Positions 34,742-42,841 of a DNA stretch of 64,000 bases are shown piece after piece; positions within the stretch are counted from its first letter, which is position 1, and each line of letters starts with the position of its first letter. The DNA lies in assembly GCF_003284935.1 (NCBI RefSeq), contig NZ_QMEV01000023.1, positions 1 through 64,000 of the forward strand, read 5' to 3'. The DNA is from Mycobacterium colombiense. Lineage in GTDB: Bacteria > Actinomycetota > Actinomycetes > Mycobacteriales > Mycobacteriaceae. A model generated the notes under the pieces. The model worked only from the letters and a program-made list of their open reading frames with translations, was not told where the DNA came from and made no database searches. A program made the translations under genes and the position numbers.

Positions 34742-35398
34742 ATGGGACTGGCGCAGAGGCTGTTCGCTGATCATCGGCACGGTGACGGGTCCGGGTGGGT
34801 ACTCAACTATCCCCGTACTTACGAATGGGCCACCAATGCGTGGTCTCTGGGGCTACGTGCGCGCATGTGGGACCGGCTGGTCGGGCTATCCGGCGCCGAG
34901 CCCGGCAATAGGGTGCTCGACGTCGGCTGCGGGACCGGATACTTCACTCGACGAATCGCACGGGCGGTGCACCCGGGTGGCAGCGTTGTCGGGATCGATC
35001 CTTCACAATCGATGGTGGACTACGCCGCGCGGCGTGCGCCGGCGAACGCGGCCTTTCAGGTTGCCTCCGCCGAAGATCTGCCCTTCTCCGACCAATCGTT
35101 CGACGTGGTGGTATCTAGCTTGGCGTTTCACCACTTTCCAGTCGACCGACGTGCCGACGCAGTGCGGCAAATGTTTCGAGTTCTGCGACCGGGCGGGCGG
35201 CTATGCATCGCCGATCTTCGCCCCTCGGGCGGTGGCACCTTGCACCGGATTGCTGCTGTTTTCAACGCCCATGCCAGGGAGCAGAACCGGCTACACCAGC
35301 TCGATGAGCTGATTACCGATGCGGGGTTCTCCATCGTCGGCACCGGTGACCGATTGTTGCTGCACTACATCACGGCGCAAAGGCCGCTGGGTCGATGA
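34742..35398 (+). CDS. Class I SAM-dependent methyltransferase
   Basis: A 218-residue UbiE/Methyltransf_11-type enzyme. Motif I VLDVGCGTGYFTRRIA (about residues 53-68), the acidic loop GIDPSQSMVDYA and motif LPFSDQSFDVVVSSLAFHHF are all clear, with RPGGRLCIADL later. It has the ribosome site AGGAAGG. It is transcribed divergently from mmcO across a copper box, so copper induction is likely. The substrate is unknown. Confidence 0.88.
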   Translation: MGLAQRLFADHRHGDGSGWVLNYPRTYEWATNAWSLGLRARMWDRLVGLSGAEPGNRVLDVGCGTGYFTRRIARAVHPGGSVVGIDPSQSMVDYAARRAPANAAFQVASAEDLPFSDQSFDVVVSSLAFHHFPVDRRADAVRQMFRVLRPGGRLCIADLRPSGGGTLHRIAAVFNAHAREQNRLHQLDELITDAGFSIVGTGDRLLLHYITAQRPLGR

Positions 35399-35568
35399 AC
35401 CCGGTGGTAGGTGCGGCGGGGCACTGGTTGTAATCGATATGCCGGGCCGACGGTGACGGTCGATCTCGGGCACAACTATGCCGGCCGTCGTGCAGTCCGT
35501 GGAGCGTCGTCAGCATCTGGTCAGGCGCAACCTAGGACTGCTCGACCGCCAAAGGCCCCGGTTTACAT

Positions 35569-35585
35569 ATACGGGTACGGGGTAT
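35569..35585 (+). promoter_or_regulatory. RicR-type copper box upstream of lpqS
   Basis: ATACGGGTACGGGGTAT is 17 bp with the same ATAC...GGGTAT ends as the box at 34672. It lies just before the uORF/lpqS/cysK2 unit and probably overlaps the promoter. Confidence 0.6.
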
Positions 35586-35596
35586 ATTCTGCTTCT

Positions 35597-35722
35597 ATGT
35601 CCACCGGGCGCGCAGTGAACTGCTCATCGGCGACGCACACCATGAGCTGCGAATCCGCGCATCGGAAATACCCCGGCTCATCCTCGGTTTTCTCGCATAT
35701 CGCCAGGGCCGGTGTGTCGTGA
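35597..35722 (+). CDS. Possible 41-residue upstream ORF coupled to lpqS
   Basis: The first ATG downstream of the copper box opens a 41-codon frame (MSTGRAVNCSSATHTMSCES at the start) whose TGA overlaps the lpqS GTG (GTGA). It has no Shine-Dalgarno sequence and starts 12 nt after the box, as leaderless mycobacterial mRNAs do. It contains two Cys and two His. It could be a leader peptide tying lpqS translation to copper or cysteine supply. Only position and coupling support it. Confidence 0.4.
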   Translation: MSTGRAVNCSSATHTMSCESAHRKYPGSSSVFSHIARAGVS

Positions 35723-36162
35723 TATTCGGCGGCGCTAGCGGGTTGCCTCGGCTCCGGTATGTAGTGGCCGTGGGGGCTGCGGCGTGGTTGACGGCGTGGG
35801 TTCTCATCGGTGCCCACAGCGTGATGGGGCATTCGCAGTCTTCGGTGTCGCAGTCTTCGATGTCGCAGTCGGCGCATGCGTTGGTGGCTTCGCTGGGTGG
35901 TGAGTTCACCGTTGATGTCGATCATCCGCATGTGGGCAAGGGTTCCTCGGGCGACCATCACGAGCAGTTCACCACGGCGGTGCTGCCGCGCTCGGGCGCG
36001 GTGGTGGCTGCGTTAATCGCGTTGAGTGCGGTGGCCGCCGTGGCGCTGACCGGTGGGCTGGCCCGGTTTGGGGTGCCCGCCGGGCGCGGCCCCCCGCGCG
36101 CCCCGGCTCTTTCTGTTACCGGTCAAGACGTGTTGACCCGGTTCTGCTTGTCTCGTCGCTGA
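35719..36162 (+). CDS. lpqS: LpqS copper-induced envelope protein (copy 2)
   Basis: A 147-residue protein. It has an N-terminal hydrophobic segment (VVAVGAAAWLTAWVLIGAH), a Ser/His/Met-containing external loop (HSQSSVSQSSMSQSAH, DVDHPHVGKGSSGDHHEQ), a second hydrophobic segment and a basic Pro-rich end closing with GQDVLTRFCLSRR. It precedes cysK2 and an MFS gene exactly as lpqS does in the RicR regulon of M. tuberculosis (Rv0847-0849). The classical lipobox Cys is not seen. The start is a GTG overlapping an upstream ORF. Role in copper resistance inferred from context. Confidence 0.78.
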   Translation: MIFGGASGLPRLRYVVAVGAAAWLTAWVLIGAHSVMGHSQSSVSQSSMSQSAHALVASLGGEFTVDVDHPHVGKGSSGDHHEQFTTAVLPRSGAVVAALIALSAVAAVALTGGLARFGVPAGRGPPRAPALSVTGQDVLTRFCLSRR

Positions 36163-36273
36163 CTGGTCAGCGCCAGGTCGTTTGCAGCACGTGTGTGCTC
36201 GGCGGCTGGTGATCGCTGACCCCTGTCAAGTGCCGCACTGATTCGCGGCGTTCGCAAGAAAGCGACGATTCTC

Positions 36274-37419
36274 ATGACCGATGTTTTGTCTTTCGATAAC
36301 TATGTTCACCCGATCCCGGCGCTCAAAGTTGTTCAGCCACGTGAGTGCGCCCTGCCCGGCACCGACACCTATCGGCGTCCCGGTGCGATGGTGGGCCATA
36401 CCCCGGTGCTGCGCATTGAGGCGCCGTTCGCCCCGCCCGGACGCGGGTTTTGGGCCAAGCTGGAAGGGTTCAATCCCGGCGGCAGCATGAAAGACCGCCC
36501 GGCCCTGCACATGGTCGAAGCCGCCCGGGCCCGCGGCGAATTAGCTCCCGGGGCGCGCATCGTGGAATCCACCAGCGGCAGCCTGGGGTTGGGGCTGGCG
36601 TTGGCCGGCCAGGCCTATGGGCATCCGGTCACCGTGGTCACCGACACCGGCATGGAGCCGATCGTGCGTCACATGCTGGCCGCCTACGGCGCCGATGTCG
36701 AGCTGGTCACCGAGCCGCACCCGGTGGGGGGCTGGCAACAGGCCCGTAAAGACCGGGTCGCCCAGCTGTTGGCCGCCGAGCCGGGGGCCTGGTGCCCCGA
36801 CCAGTACAGCAACCCCGACAACATCACCGGCTACCGGTCGTTGGCGTTGGAGCTGCTTGATCAGCTCGGCGGGGTGGATGTGCTGGTGTGCTCGGTGGGC
36901 ACCGGCGGGCATTCGGCCGGGGTGGCGCGGGTGCTGCGCGAGTTCAACCCGGCGATGAAGCTGATCGGGGTCGACACCATCGGCTCGACTATTTTCGGTC
37001 AGCCGGTGGCCAGCCGGTTGATGCGCGGGCTGGGCTCGAGCATCTATCCGCGCAACATCGACTACGCCGCCTTTGACGAGGTGCACTGGGTGGCCCCGCA
37101 GGAGTCGGTGTGGGCGTGCCGCACTTTGGCGGCCAGCAACTTCGCCAGCGGCGGCTGGAGCGTGGGGGCCGTGGCGCTGGTCGCGGGCTGGGCCGCGCGC
37201 ACCTTCCCGCAGGACACCCGCATCGCCGCGGTGTTTCCTGACGGTCCGCAACGCTACTTCGACACCATCTACAACGACGACTACTGCCACCAGCACCAGC
37301 TGTTGGATTGGCAACCCGTCGCCGAGCCCACCGTCATCACCGACCCCACCCAGCAGGTGGTGACCTCCTGGACTCGCACCAGCACCGTCGTCAATCCCGC
37401 ACTGATCGCAGCCGCATGA
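36274..37419 (+). CDS. cysK2: PLP-dependent S-sulfocysteine/cysteine synthase CysK2
   Basis: A 381-residue fold-type II PLP enzyme. The Schiff-base lysine is Lys73 in [12 protein letters not shown]. The substrate loop [11 protein letters not shown] (Asn of the usual TSGNxG replaced by Ser) and phosphate loop VGTGGHSAG are present. The S-for-N change and size fit CysK2 of M. tuberculosis, which uses thiosulfate to make S-sulfocysteine. Placed between lpqS and an MFS exporter in the copper regulon, it links copper stress to thiol supply. Its stop overlaps the next start (ATGA). Confidence 0.9.
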   Translation: MTDVLSFDNYVHPIPALKVVQPRECALPGTDTYRRPGAMVGHTPVLRIEAPFAPPGRGFWAKLEGFNPGGSMKDRPALHMVEAARARGELAPGARIVESTSGSLGLGLALAGQAYGHPVTVVTDTGMEPIVRHMLAAYGADVELVTEPHPVGGWQQARKDRVAQLLAAEPGAWCPDQYSNPDNITGYRSLALELLDQLGGVDVLVCSVGTGGHSAGVARVLREFNPAMKLIGVDTIGSTIFGQPVASRLMRGLGSSIYPRNIDYAAFDEVHWVAPQESVWACRTLAASNFASGGWSVGAVALVAGWAARTFPQDTRIAAVFPDGPQRYFDTIYNDDYCHQHQLLDWQPVAEPTVITDPTQQVVTSWTRTSTVVNPALIAAA

Positions 37420-38954
37420 GGGATTTCCTCACCCGGTTTCGAGGCTTCGACCGGCCCAGCCAGGTCCTGATGCTCAACCAGTTCGGCATCAACATGGGTT
37501 TCTACATGCTGATGCCGTATCTGGCCGGGTACCTGGCTGGCCCGCTCGGGCTGGCGGCCTGGGCGGTCGGATTGGTGCTCGGCGTGCGGAATTTCTCCCA
37601 GCAGGGCATGTTCATCGTGGGCGGCACACTGGCCGACCGGGTGGGCTATAAGCCGTTGATCGTGGCTGGATGTCTGCTGCGCACAGGCGGATTCGCGCTG
37701 CTTGTGGTGGCCCAGTCGTTGCCGGCTGTGCTGATCGCCGCGGCGGCCACCGGGTTCGCCGGCGCGTTGTTCAACCCGGCGGTGCGGGCCTATCTGGCCG
37801 CTGACGCCGGAGATCGCCGGGTGGAGGCCTTCGCCATATTCAACCTCTTCTATCAGGCCGGAATCCTGTTGGGTCCGCTGGTCGGACTGGTCCTGGTGGC
37901 CGTCGACTTTCAGGTCACGGCGGCGGCAGCGGCGGCCGTGTTCGCAGTGCTGACCGTGGCGCAGCTGTTGGCGTTGCCGCGACGCGGTGTCGATTCGGCG
38001 CCGCAGCAGAAGTCGTTCCTGCAGGACTGGCGGGTTGTCGCCCGCAATCGGCCGTTCCTGCTCTTCGCGGCGGCGATGATCGGCTCCTACGTATTGACCT
38101 TCCAGGTGTACCTGGCGCTGCCGCTGCAGGCGTCGATGCTGACGCCGCGCTCTGGAAAGGCTTTGGTTGCAGCTCTTTTCGTTGTCTCTGGCCTGGTTGC
38201 GGTGATCGGACAGCTGCGCATCACCCGCTGGTTCACCAAACGCTGGGGATCCGGACGTAGCCTGGCCATCGGTGTGGCCATCCTGGCGGCCTCGTTCGTG
38301 CCGCTGACGGTCGTCCCCGACGGCCATCGGTTCGGGACACCCGCGGCGGTGGGGGCCCTGCTGGTGTCGGCGGCGCTGCTGGCCGTCGGTTCGGCCGCGG
38401 TCTTCCCGTTCGAGATGGACACCGTCGTCTCGCTGGCCGGAGGCCGGCTCGTGGCCACCCATTATGGGTTCTACAACACCATCGTCGGAGCCGGAATCCT
38501 CGTCGGCAACCTGGCTACCGGATCGATATTCGGTGCGGCACAACGGCTGAGCGCCGGCGCACTGGTTTGGGGCGGGCTGGTTCTCATCGGCATCATCGCC
38601 GCAGTTGCCCTCTACCGTCTCGAACCCGCACGCGACCTGCAACCGGCTCATTCCGAGCTTGGCGGCTTCCAAGCGGCGGTACCGGCGATAACCGGCCGGG
38701 GCCGACGCCGGCGATTCACACCGCCACATGGCAAGGCATCTGTGTCCCCGTCTCCTGGTCATCCTGTCGGACGCCGGCCCGCGATGACGACGACTCTGAC
38801 CCCAAAGAGTCGCCGCAGAATGGCATCGGCACGCAACCAGGCGCAAGATTGCTCACGTTCGGTCACCTCGATGTCGTCACCTGGTAATGACCCATGTGAA
38901 TCCGCAGGATCCACCGTTAAGCACCCGATCGGCGCGAAATCCCCATGCGATTAA
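37416..38954 (+). CDS. MFS exporter of the copper regulon (Rv0849-like)
   Basis: An MFS protein of 512 residues with twelve helices. The loop 2-3 signature [17 protein letters not shown] and the matching [17 protein letters not shown] second-half start are clear. It starts at the ATG overlapping the cysK2 stop, so it is in one operon with lpqS-cysK2. Homology ends near [14 protein letters not shown]; the last about 90 residues are Arg/Ser/Pro-rich and look like read-through of former non-coding DNA, since Rv0849 is about 419 residues long. Substrate unknown. Confidence 0.87.
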   Translation: MRDFLTRFRGFDRPSQVLMLNQFGINMGFYMLMPYLAGYLAGPLGLAAWAVGLVLGVRNFSQQGMFIVGGTLADRVGYKPLIVAGCLLRTGGFALLVVAQSLPAVLIAAAATGFAGALFNPAVRAYLAADAGDRRVEAFAIFNLFYQAGILLGPLVGLVLVAVDFQVTAAAAAAVFAVLTVAQLLALPRRGVDSAPQQKSFLQDWRVVARNRPFLLFAAAMIGSYVLTFQVYLALPLQASMLTPRSGKALVAALFVVSGLVAVIGQLRITRWFTKRWGSGRSLAIGVAILAASFVPLTVVPDGHRFGTPAAVGALLVSAALLAVGSAAVFPFEMDTVVSLAGGRLVATHYGFYNTIVGAGILVGNLATGSIFGAAQRLSAGALVWGGLVLIGIIAAVALYRLEPARDLQPAHSELGGFQAAVPAITGRGRRRRFTPPHGKASVSPSPGHPVGRRPAMTTTLTPKSRRRMASARNQAQDCSRSVTSMSSPGNDPCESAGSTVKHPIGAKSPCD

Positions 38955-39316
38955 GGGATTCGACGTGAACAGCTGCCAACGGCTCGGCCGGGGGCATCGC
39001 CTGCCGGGTGAGTCCTTATGTGTCCGGGCCGATAGATCGAAGCCGCGAGTTGGTGTTGTCGTGCGAGCGGGCCGACGCACCGATTACCGCCTCGGTAGAG
39101 GAATGCCAGCTCGGGCGCCGCTATACCTCCGGTGGGTAGGGGTATTTGGGATGGAGGTGCAATTGTGCGCGTCAGTCCCTGCGGCCCGACTGCTGATATC
39201 TGCTTGAGCTGCAGCATTAGGGCCGCCAGGAGGCACGATCGCGGCCCGGGCACGATGCGGTATCGACCGCCCTATGTATGGCATACCCCCCTATAGACAG
39301 GTACAGTTGAGACACT
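38955..39316 (+). promoter_or_regulatory. Upstream region of the third lpqS-like gene with two partial copper boxes
   Basis: No gene recognised. Two RicR-like half-boxes are visible: CCGGTGGGTAGGGGTAT at 39129-39145, with an ATACC 4 bp before it, and ATACCCCCCTATAGACA at 39283-39299. The second box is 17 bp before the lpqS-like start, a likely promoter/operator position for a leaderless transcript. Confidence 0.5.
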
Positions 39317-39745
39317 ATGAAACCCGGCGGCGCAGGCAGTTCGGTGCGGTTGCGCGCTGTCGTCGCGATCGCGGCTGCAGTGTGGCTGGCCCTCGGCGCC
39401 CTGGGGTGCGGGCTGGTGCATTTCGCTCCTCTCGCGTTTGACCCACCGCACGCCTTCGTGACATCGGCGGATGGCGGGTCTGGCACTGGCGGGCCCGGGA
39501 TGCAGGCCGACCATGCTTCGCTTTACCGCGGCCTGGCCGCCAAATGCTCCAAGGTGTTCGGGGCTATGCCGGTGCCGGGGCCGGTTACCGCGCTGGTGGA
39601 ACTCGGTCTCGCGGTCGCGGTGGTCGCCGTCGCAGGTTCGCGGGTCAAACTTGTGGTGCCGGTCGGGCGGGCCCCGCCCCGCGCGGCTGCCATTGCCTTC
39701 ACCGGTCGAGACCTCTTGACGCGGTTCTGCATAGCTCGCCGGTGA
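39317..39745 (+). CDS. LpqS-like copper-associated protein (copy 3)
   Basis: A 142-residue protein with the same plan as the other two copies: hydrophobic N-terminus (AVVAIAAAVWLALGALGC, a lipobox-like end), external region, second hydrophobic segment (VTALVELGLAVAVVAVAG), basic Pro-rich stretch (VPVGRAPPRAAA) and the ending GRDLLTRFCIARR. A strong ATACCCCCC box lies 17 bp upstream. Low sequence identity outside the ends suggests old paralogy. Copper-induced envelope protein by context. Confidence 0.68.
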   Translation: MKPGGAGSSVRLRAVVAIAAAVWLALGALGCGLVHFAPLAFDPPHAFVTSADGGSGTGGPGMQADHASLYRGLAAKCSKVFGAMPVPGPVTALVELGLAVAVVAVAGSRVKLVVPVGRAPPRAAAIAFTGRDLLTRFCIARR

Positions 39746-39993
39746 TCGGCCGGCGGCAGGCCATTGTGTTACGCCACGAGGATCGGTGAGCACTCGCTCA
39801 CCATCACCAATCTCTGCCGCCCCTTTCGCCCGGATGAATGCCGGGCCATTGAACACATCAATCCTCCCTGACGCTGTCTAGCCGAATCAGGCGACGCGGC
39901 TTCCATGCCGCGGCGACCGCACCAGCGCCTTAACACACCGCAGCGGACGGGGTCAGCCCATGTCCGTAATCCCAAGTCTCCAAGGAGAAATCC

Positions 39994-40293
39994 ATGTTCT
40001 CACTCACCGTCGCCCCGCAAATGTTGACGGCGGCGACCGGTAACCTGCAGGGCATCGGCTCGGCGATGAGCGCCGAAAACGCGGCCGCGGCCACACCGAC
40101 GACCGGGGTGGGTCCCGCCGCCGCCGATGAGGTGTCGGCGTTGACGGCGCTGCAGTTTGCCGCGCACGCGCAGATGTACCAGGCCGTCAGCGCCCAAGCT
40201 GCGGCGATCCACGAATTGGTCGCGAAAACCCTTGGTGTCAGCGCTGACTCGTATGCGCTCACCGAGGCCGCCAACGCGATCGCGGCCGGCTAA
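39994..40293 (+). CDS. PE family protein
   Basis: A 99-residue PE protein with only the PE domain. It has the helical hairpin (LTVAPQMLTAATGNLQGIGSAM, AAAATPTTGVGPAAADEVSALTALQFAAHAQMYQ) and the YALTEAANA secretion signal (YxxxE, with Tyr near residue 88). PE proteins pair with PPE partners and leave the cell by type VII secretion. AAGGAG stands before the ATG, and the PPE gene starts 16 nt downstream. Closest in style to ESX-5-type PE proteins (PE18/19). Confidence 0.93.
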   Translation: MFSLTVAPQMLTAATGNLQGIGSAMSAENAAAATPTTGVGPAAADEVSALTALQFAAHAQMYQAVSAQAAAIHELVAKTLGVSADSYALTEAANAIAAG

Positions 40294-40308
40294 GCATTCC
40301 GAGGTGAA

Positions 40309-41499
40309 ATGATGGATTTCGCAGCTTTGCCACCCGAGATCAACTCGGCAAGGATCTATGCCGGTCCGGGGCCGGGCTCGATGCTGGCCGCAGCGTCGGC
40401 CTGGGAGGGGCTCGCCGAGCAGCTATATGCGGAGGCCGCTTCGTATTCCTCGGTAGTTGCGGAGCTGACCAGCGGACCGTGGCTAGGTCCAGCGTCGACG
40501 GCGATGGCCGCCGCGAGCGCCCCCTTCGTGGCGTGGATGGACACCACTGCCGCCACGGCACAGCAGACGGCTTCGCAGGCCATGGAGGCCGCGGCCGCCT
40601 ATGAGGCAGCCTTTGCGATGACGGTGCCGCCACCAGTCATCGCGGCCAACCGCAGCCTGTTGCTGTCGCTGATCGCGACCAACATCCTCGGGCAAAACAC
40701 GCCCGCGATCGCGGCCACCGAGGCACAGTACACGGCGATGTGGGCCCAGGACGCCGCCGCGATGTATGGCTACGCGGCCGCCTCGGCCAGTGCGTCGCTC
40801 CTGACCCAGTTCATCCCGCCGCAGCCCACCAGCAACCCGGCCGGCCTGGCCGGACAGGGGACCGCGGTCGGCCAAGCTGTCGGCAGCTCGGCCAGCACCG
40901 ACACCCAGGCGGTCCTGTCACAGGTGACCTCCACGGTGCCCACGGCTCTGCAGCAGCTCGCCTCGCCGCTATCGTCCACGTCCGAGTCGTCCACGGGGTC
41001 GCTGTCGTCGCTGAGTTCGTCGCTCAGTTCCATGAATCCGGCGTTGTCGATGACAAGTTCGGTCGGGTGGATATCGAGTTCGCTGCTCTCGAACGCGAAT
41101 CAGATGAAGAATTTGATGCCGGCCGTCACCGCCGCCAGCACCGCAGCTTCGGGACCGGGGTTGACGGGCGCGCTCGCGTCCGGCGCGCTGGGAGCACCCG
41201 GCTCAGCAGGACTCGGCGGGGCGGCCGTGTCGGCGGGAGTGGGCCGCGCGGCCACGGTCGGGGCGTTGTCGGTGCCCCAAACCTGGGCTTCGGCGGCCCC
41301 GGCAATGAGTCCTGCCGCGACGGCGCTGCCCAGCACCAGCCTGGCCACTGCCCCAGGAGCCACAACGGGGGCTCCCGCAAGCATGCTCGGCGCGCCGCTG
41401 GCAACGATGCCCGGGCGCGGCATAGGCAACGTCGGCGAAACCGACCTTCGCTTCATGCCCCGCCTGACAGTGGTACCGCCCTCGGCGACCGTCGGATAA
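40309..41499 (+). CDS. PPE family protein, PPE-SVP subgroup
   Basis: A 396-residue PPE protein. The PPE domain (1-180) opens [20 protein letters not shown] and contains the WxG motif [10 protein letters not shown] Ser/Thr-rich middle follows ([20 protein letters not shown]), and the C-terminal domain carries the [10 protein letters not shown] motif defining the SVP subgroup. Partner of the preceding PE protein; exported, probably to the cell surface. Start is the first of two tandem ATGs, with GAGGTG upstream. Confidence 0.93.
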   Translation: MMDFAALPPEINSARIYAGPGPGSMLAAASAWEGLAEQLYAEAASYSSVVAELTSGPWLGPASTAMAAASAPFVAWMDTTAATAQQTASQAMEAAAAYEAAFAMTVPPPVIAANRSLLLSLIATNILGQNTPAIAATEAQYTAMWAQDAAAMYGYAAASASASLLTQFIPPQPTSNPAGLAGQGTAVGQAVGSSASTDTQAVLSQVTSTVPTALQQLASPLSSTSESSTGSLSSLSSSLSSMNPALSMTSSVGWISSSLLSNANQMKNLMPAVTAASTAASGPGLTGALASGALGAPGSAGLGGAAVSAGVGRAATVGALSVPQTWASAAPAMSPAATALPSTSLATAPGATTGAPASMLGAPLATMPGRGIGNVGETDLRFMPRLTVVPPSATVG

Positions 41500-41589
41500 C
41501 AAAGGAGAGCACCAATTCGTTTTGGCAGGCGGCCATCACGCCGGCCACGTCGAGCAAAACTGATGATTTCCAGGTAAGGAAACACTCCA

Positions 41590-41886
41590 ATGACTACACG
41601 CTTTATGACCGATCCGAACGAGATGCGATCCATGGCAGGCCGTTTCGATGTGCACGCCCAAACCGTCGAAGATGAAGCTCGCAAGATGTGGGCGTCCTCG
41701 CTGAACATTGCCGGTGCCGGATGGAGCGGGACCGCTCAGGCCGCGTCCTACGACACCATGGGCCAAACGAACACCGCGTTCCGCAACATCGTCACCATGC
41801 TGCACGGGGTGCGCGACGGCCTGATCCGCGACGCCAACAACTACGAACAGCAAGAGCAAGCCTCACAGCAGATGCTAGGCAGTTAG
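41590..41886 (+). CDS. esxM: EsxM-type WXG100 protein (QILSS group)
   Basis: A 98-residue WXG100 protein. It begins [20 protein letters not shown], the WxG motif is in GAGWSGTAQ, and it ends QASQQMLGS, a variant of the QILSS ending of EsxM-group proteins. It forms a helical-hairpin dimer with the next gene's product for type VII export. It starts 90 nt after the PPE gene. No ESX core components are in the window, so export would depend on a locus elsewhere. Confidence 0.9.
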   Translation: MTTRFMTDPNEMRSMAGRFDVHAQTVEDEARKMWASSLNIAGAGWSGTAQAASYDTMGQTNTAFRNIVTMLHGVRDGLIRDANNYEQQEQASQQMLGS

Positions 41887-41897
41887 GAGAACCGACG

Positions 41898-42182
41898 ATG
41901 AGCATCAACTACCAATTCGGCGACGTCGACGCCCACGGCGCCCTGATCCGCGCCCAGGCCGCTTCCTTGGAGGCCGAGCATCAGGCCATCATCCGCGATG
42001 TGCTTGCCGCCGGGGACTTTTGGGGCGGTGCGGGTTCGGTGGCCTGCCAAGAGTTCATCACCCAGTTGGGCCGCAACTTCCAGGTCATCTACGAGCAGGC
42101 CAACGCCCATGGGCAAAAAGTCCAAACCGCCGGGGCCAACATGGCCTCCACCGACAGCGCCGTTGGATCCAGCTGGGCCTAG
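41898..42182 (+). CDS. esxN: EsxN-type WXG100 protein (Mtb9.9 group)
   Basis: A 94-residue WXG100 protein nearly colinear with M. tuberculosis EsxN. It begins MSINYQFGDVDAHGALIRAQ, has the WGG form of WxG (GDFWGGAGSVACQEFI) and ends TDSAVGSSWA. Partner of the EsxM-type gene 11 nt upstream. Several paralogues exist in mycobacteria (EsxI, L, N, O, V), so the symbol denotes the group. The cassette PE-PPE-EsxM-EsxN copies the ESX-5 accessory arrangement. Confidence 0.92.
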   Translation: MSINYQFGDVDAHGALIRAQAASLEAEHQAIIRDVLAAGDFWGGAGSVACQEFITQLGRNFQVIYEQANAHGQKVQTAGANMASTDSAVGSSWA

Positions 42183-42841
42183 TACGTCCTCAGCCGCAGC
42201 TCGATCGCACAGGTAACGCAAAATCACGACTTGCGTATTGTCGATCGATACCGAGCACTTCCCCAGGGGGGGGTATTGAACTCGAAAGCTGTTGCTGCAT
42301 CATGCCTTTGGAGGGTTGAGCCACATCGACATGAACGCCACAATGTAACACAAGCCCGGCAAAGGACACGGCCGACTGGAGTGACGGCTTCGATACAGCG
42401 GCAGCTGCCGGTCCCGAGGATCTCGCGCTCGCCGGTCAATAGGCGGGCGACAGACGCGCTGGCGACTACAACGCCGTTGCGGTTATCGCTCTAGCTGGCC
42501 CAAGGTGGCCGCGGCTTCGGTGGGAGCAGATAGTGCTTTCAGATTCGATGCCGCGCCGGCATTTTCGTTGACGGTAATGATCGATCGGTCATGTACCAGA
42601 TCAGTGCTCCGGGCGCCCCTGGGCGCTGCAGCGCGACCCGCCTGCGCGGTACCAGGCATATTGAGCAGCCCGCCTTTGCTATGCCTGTGAATTCGGCGCC
42701 GTCTTTCCTCGACAGTATGAAGGCATCTCGTGCCTGGTATCCAGCTGAACGGTCTACGGATTTGGACGGAACGCAGCAGCCGACCGTCCACGATTGCATC
42801 CATCGCAATGCCCGTTCTGCGAGCGCCTCGCGCTGACGTCG
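42183..42841. other. Gene-poor stretch with an orphan copper-type box
   Basis: About 660 bp with no recognised protein. TCCCCAGGGGGGGGTAT at 42260-42276 resembles a RicR half-box with a CCCC-A-GGGG dyad. The DNA to its right was read in all frames for a MymT-like Cys-rich metallothionein and none was found. A Cys-rich minus frame (CRCIE...CRAC...CRCG) crosses it but has no start support. Confidence 0.35.

Noticed and set aside
42224-42439. Minus-strand 71-aa Cys-rich frame as a metallothionein
   Set aside because: Six cysteines occur, but there is no start support, no MymT-like spacing, and the copper-type box lies inside the frame rather than before it.
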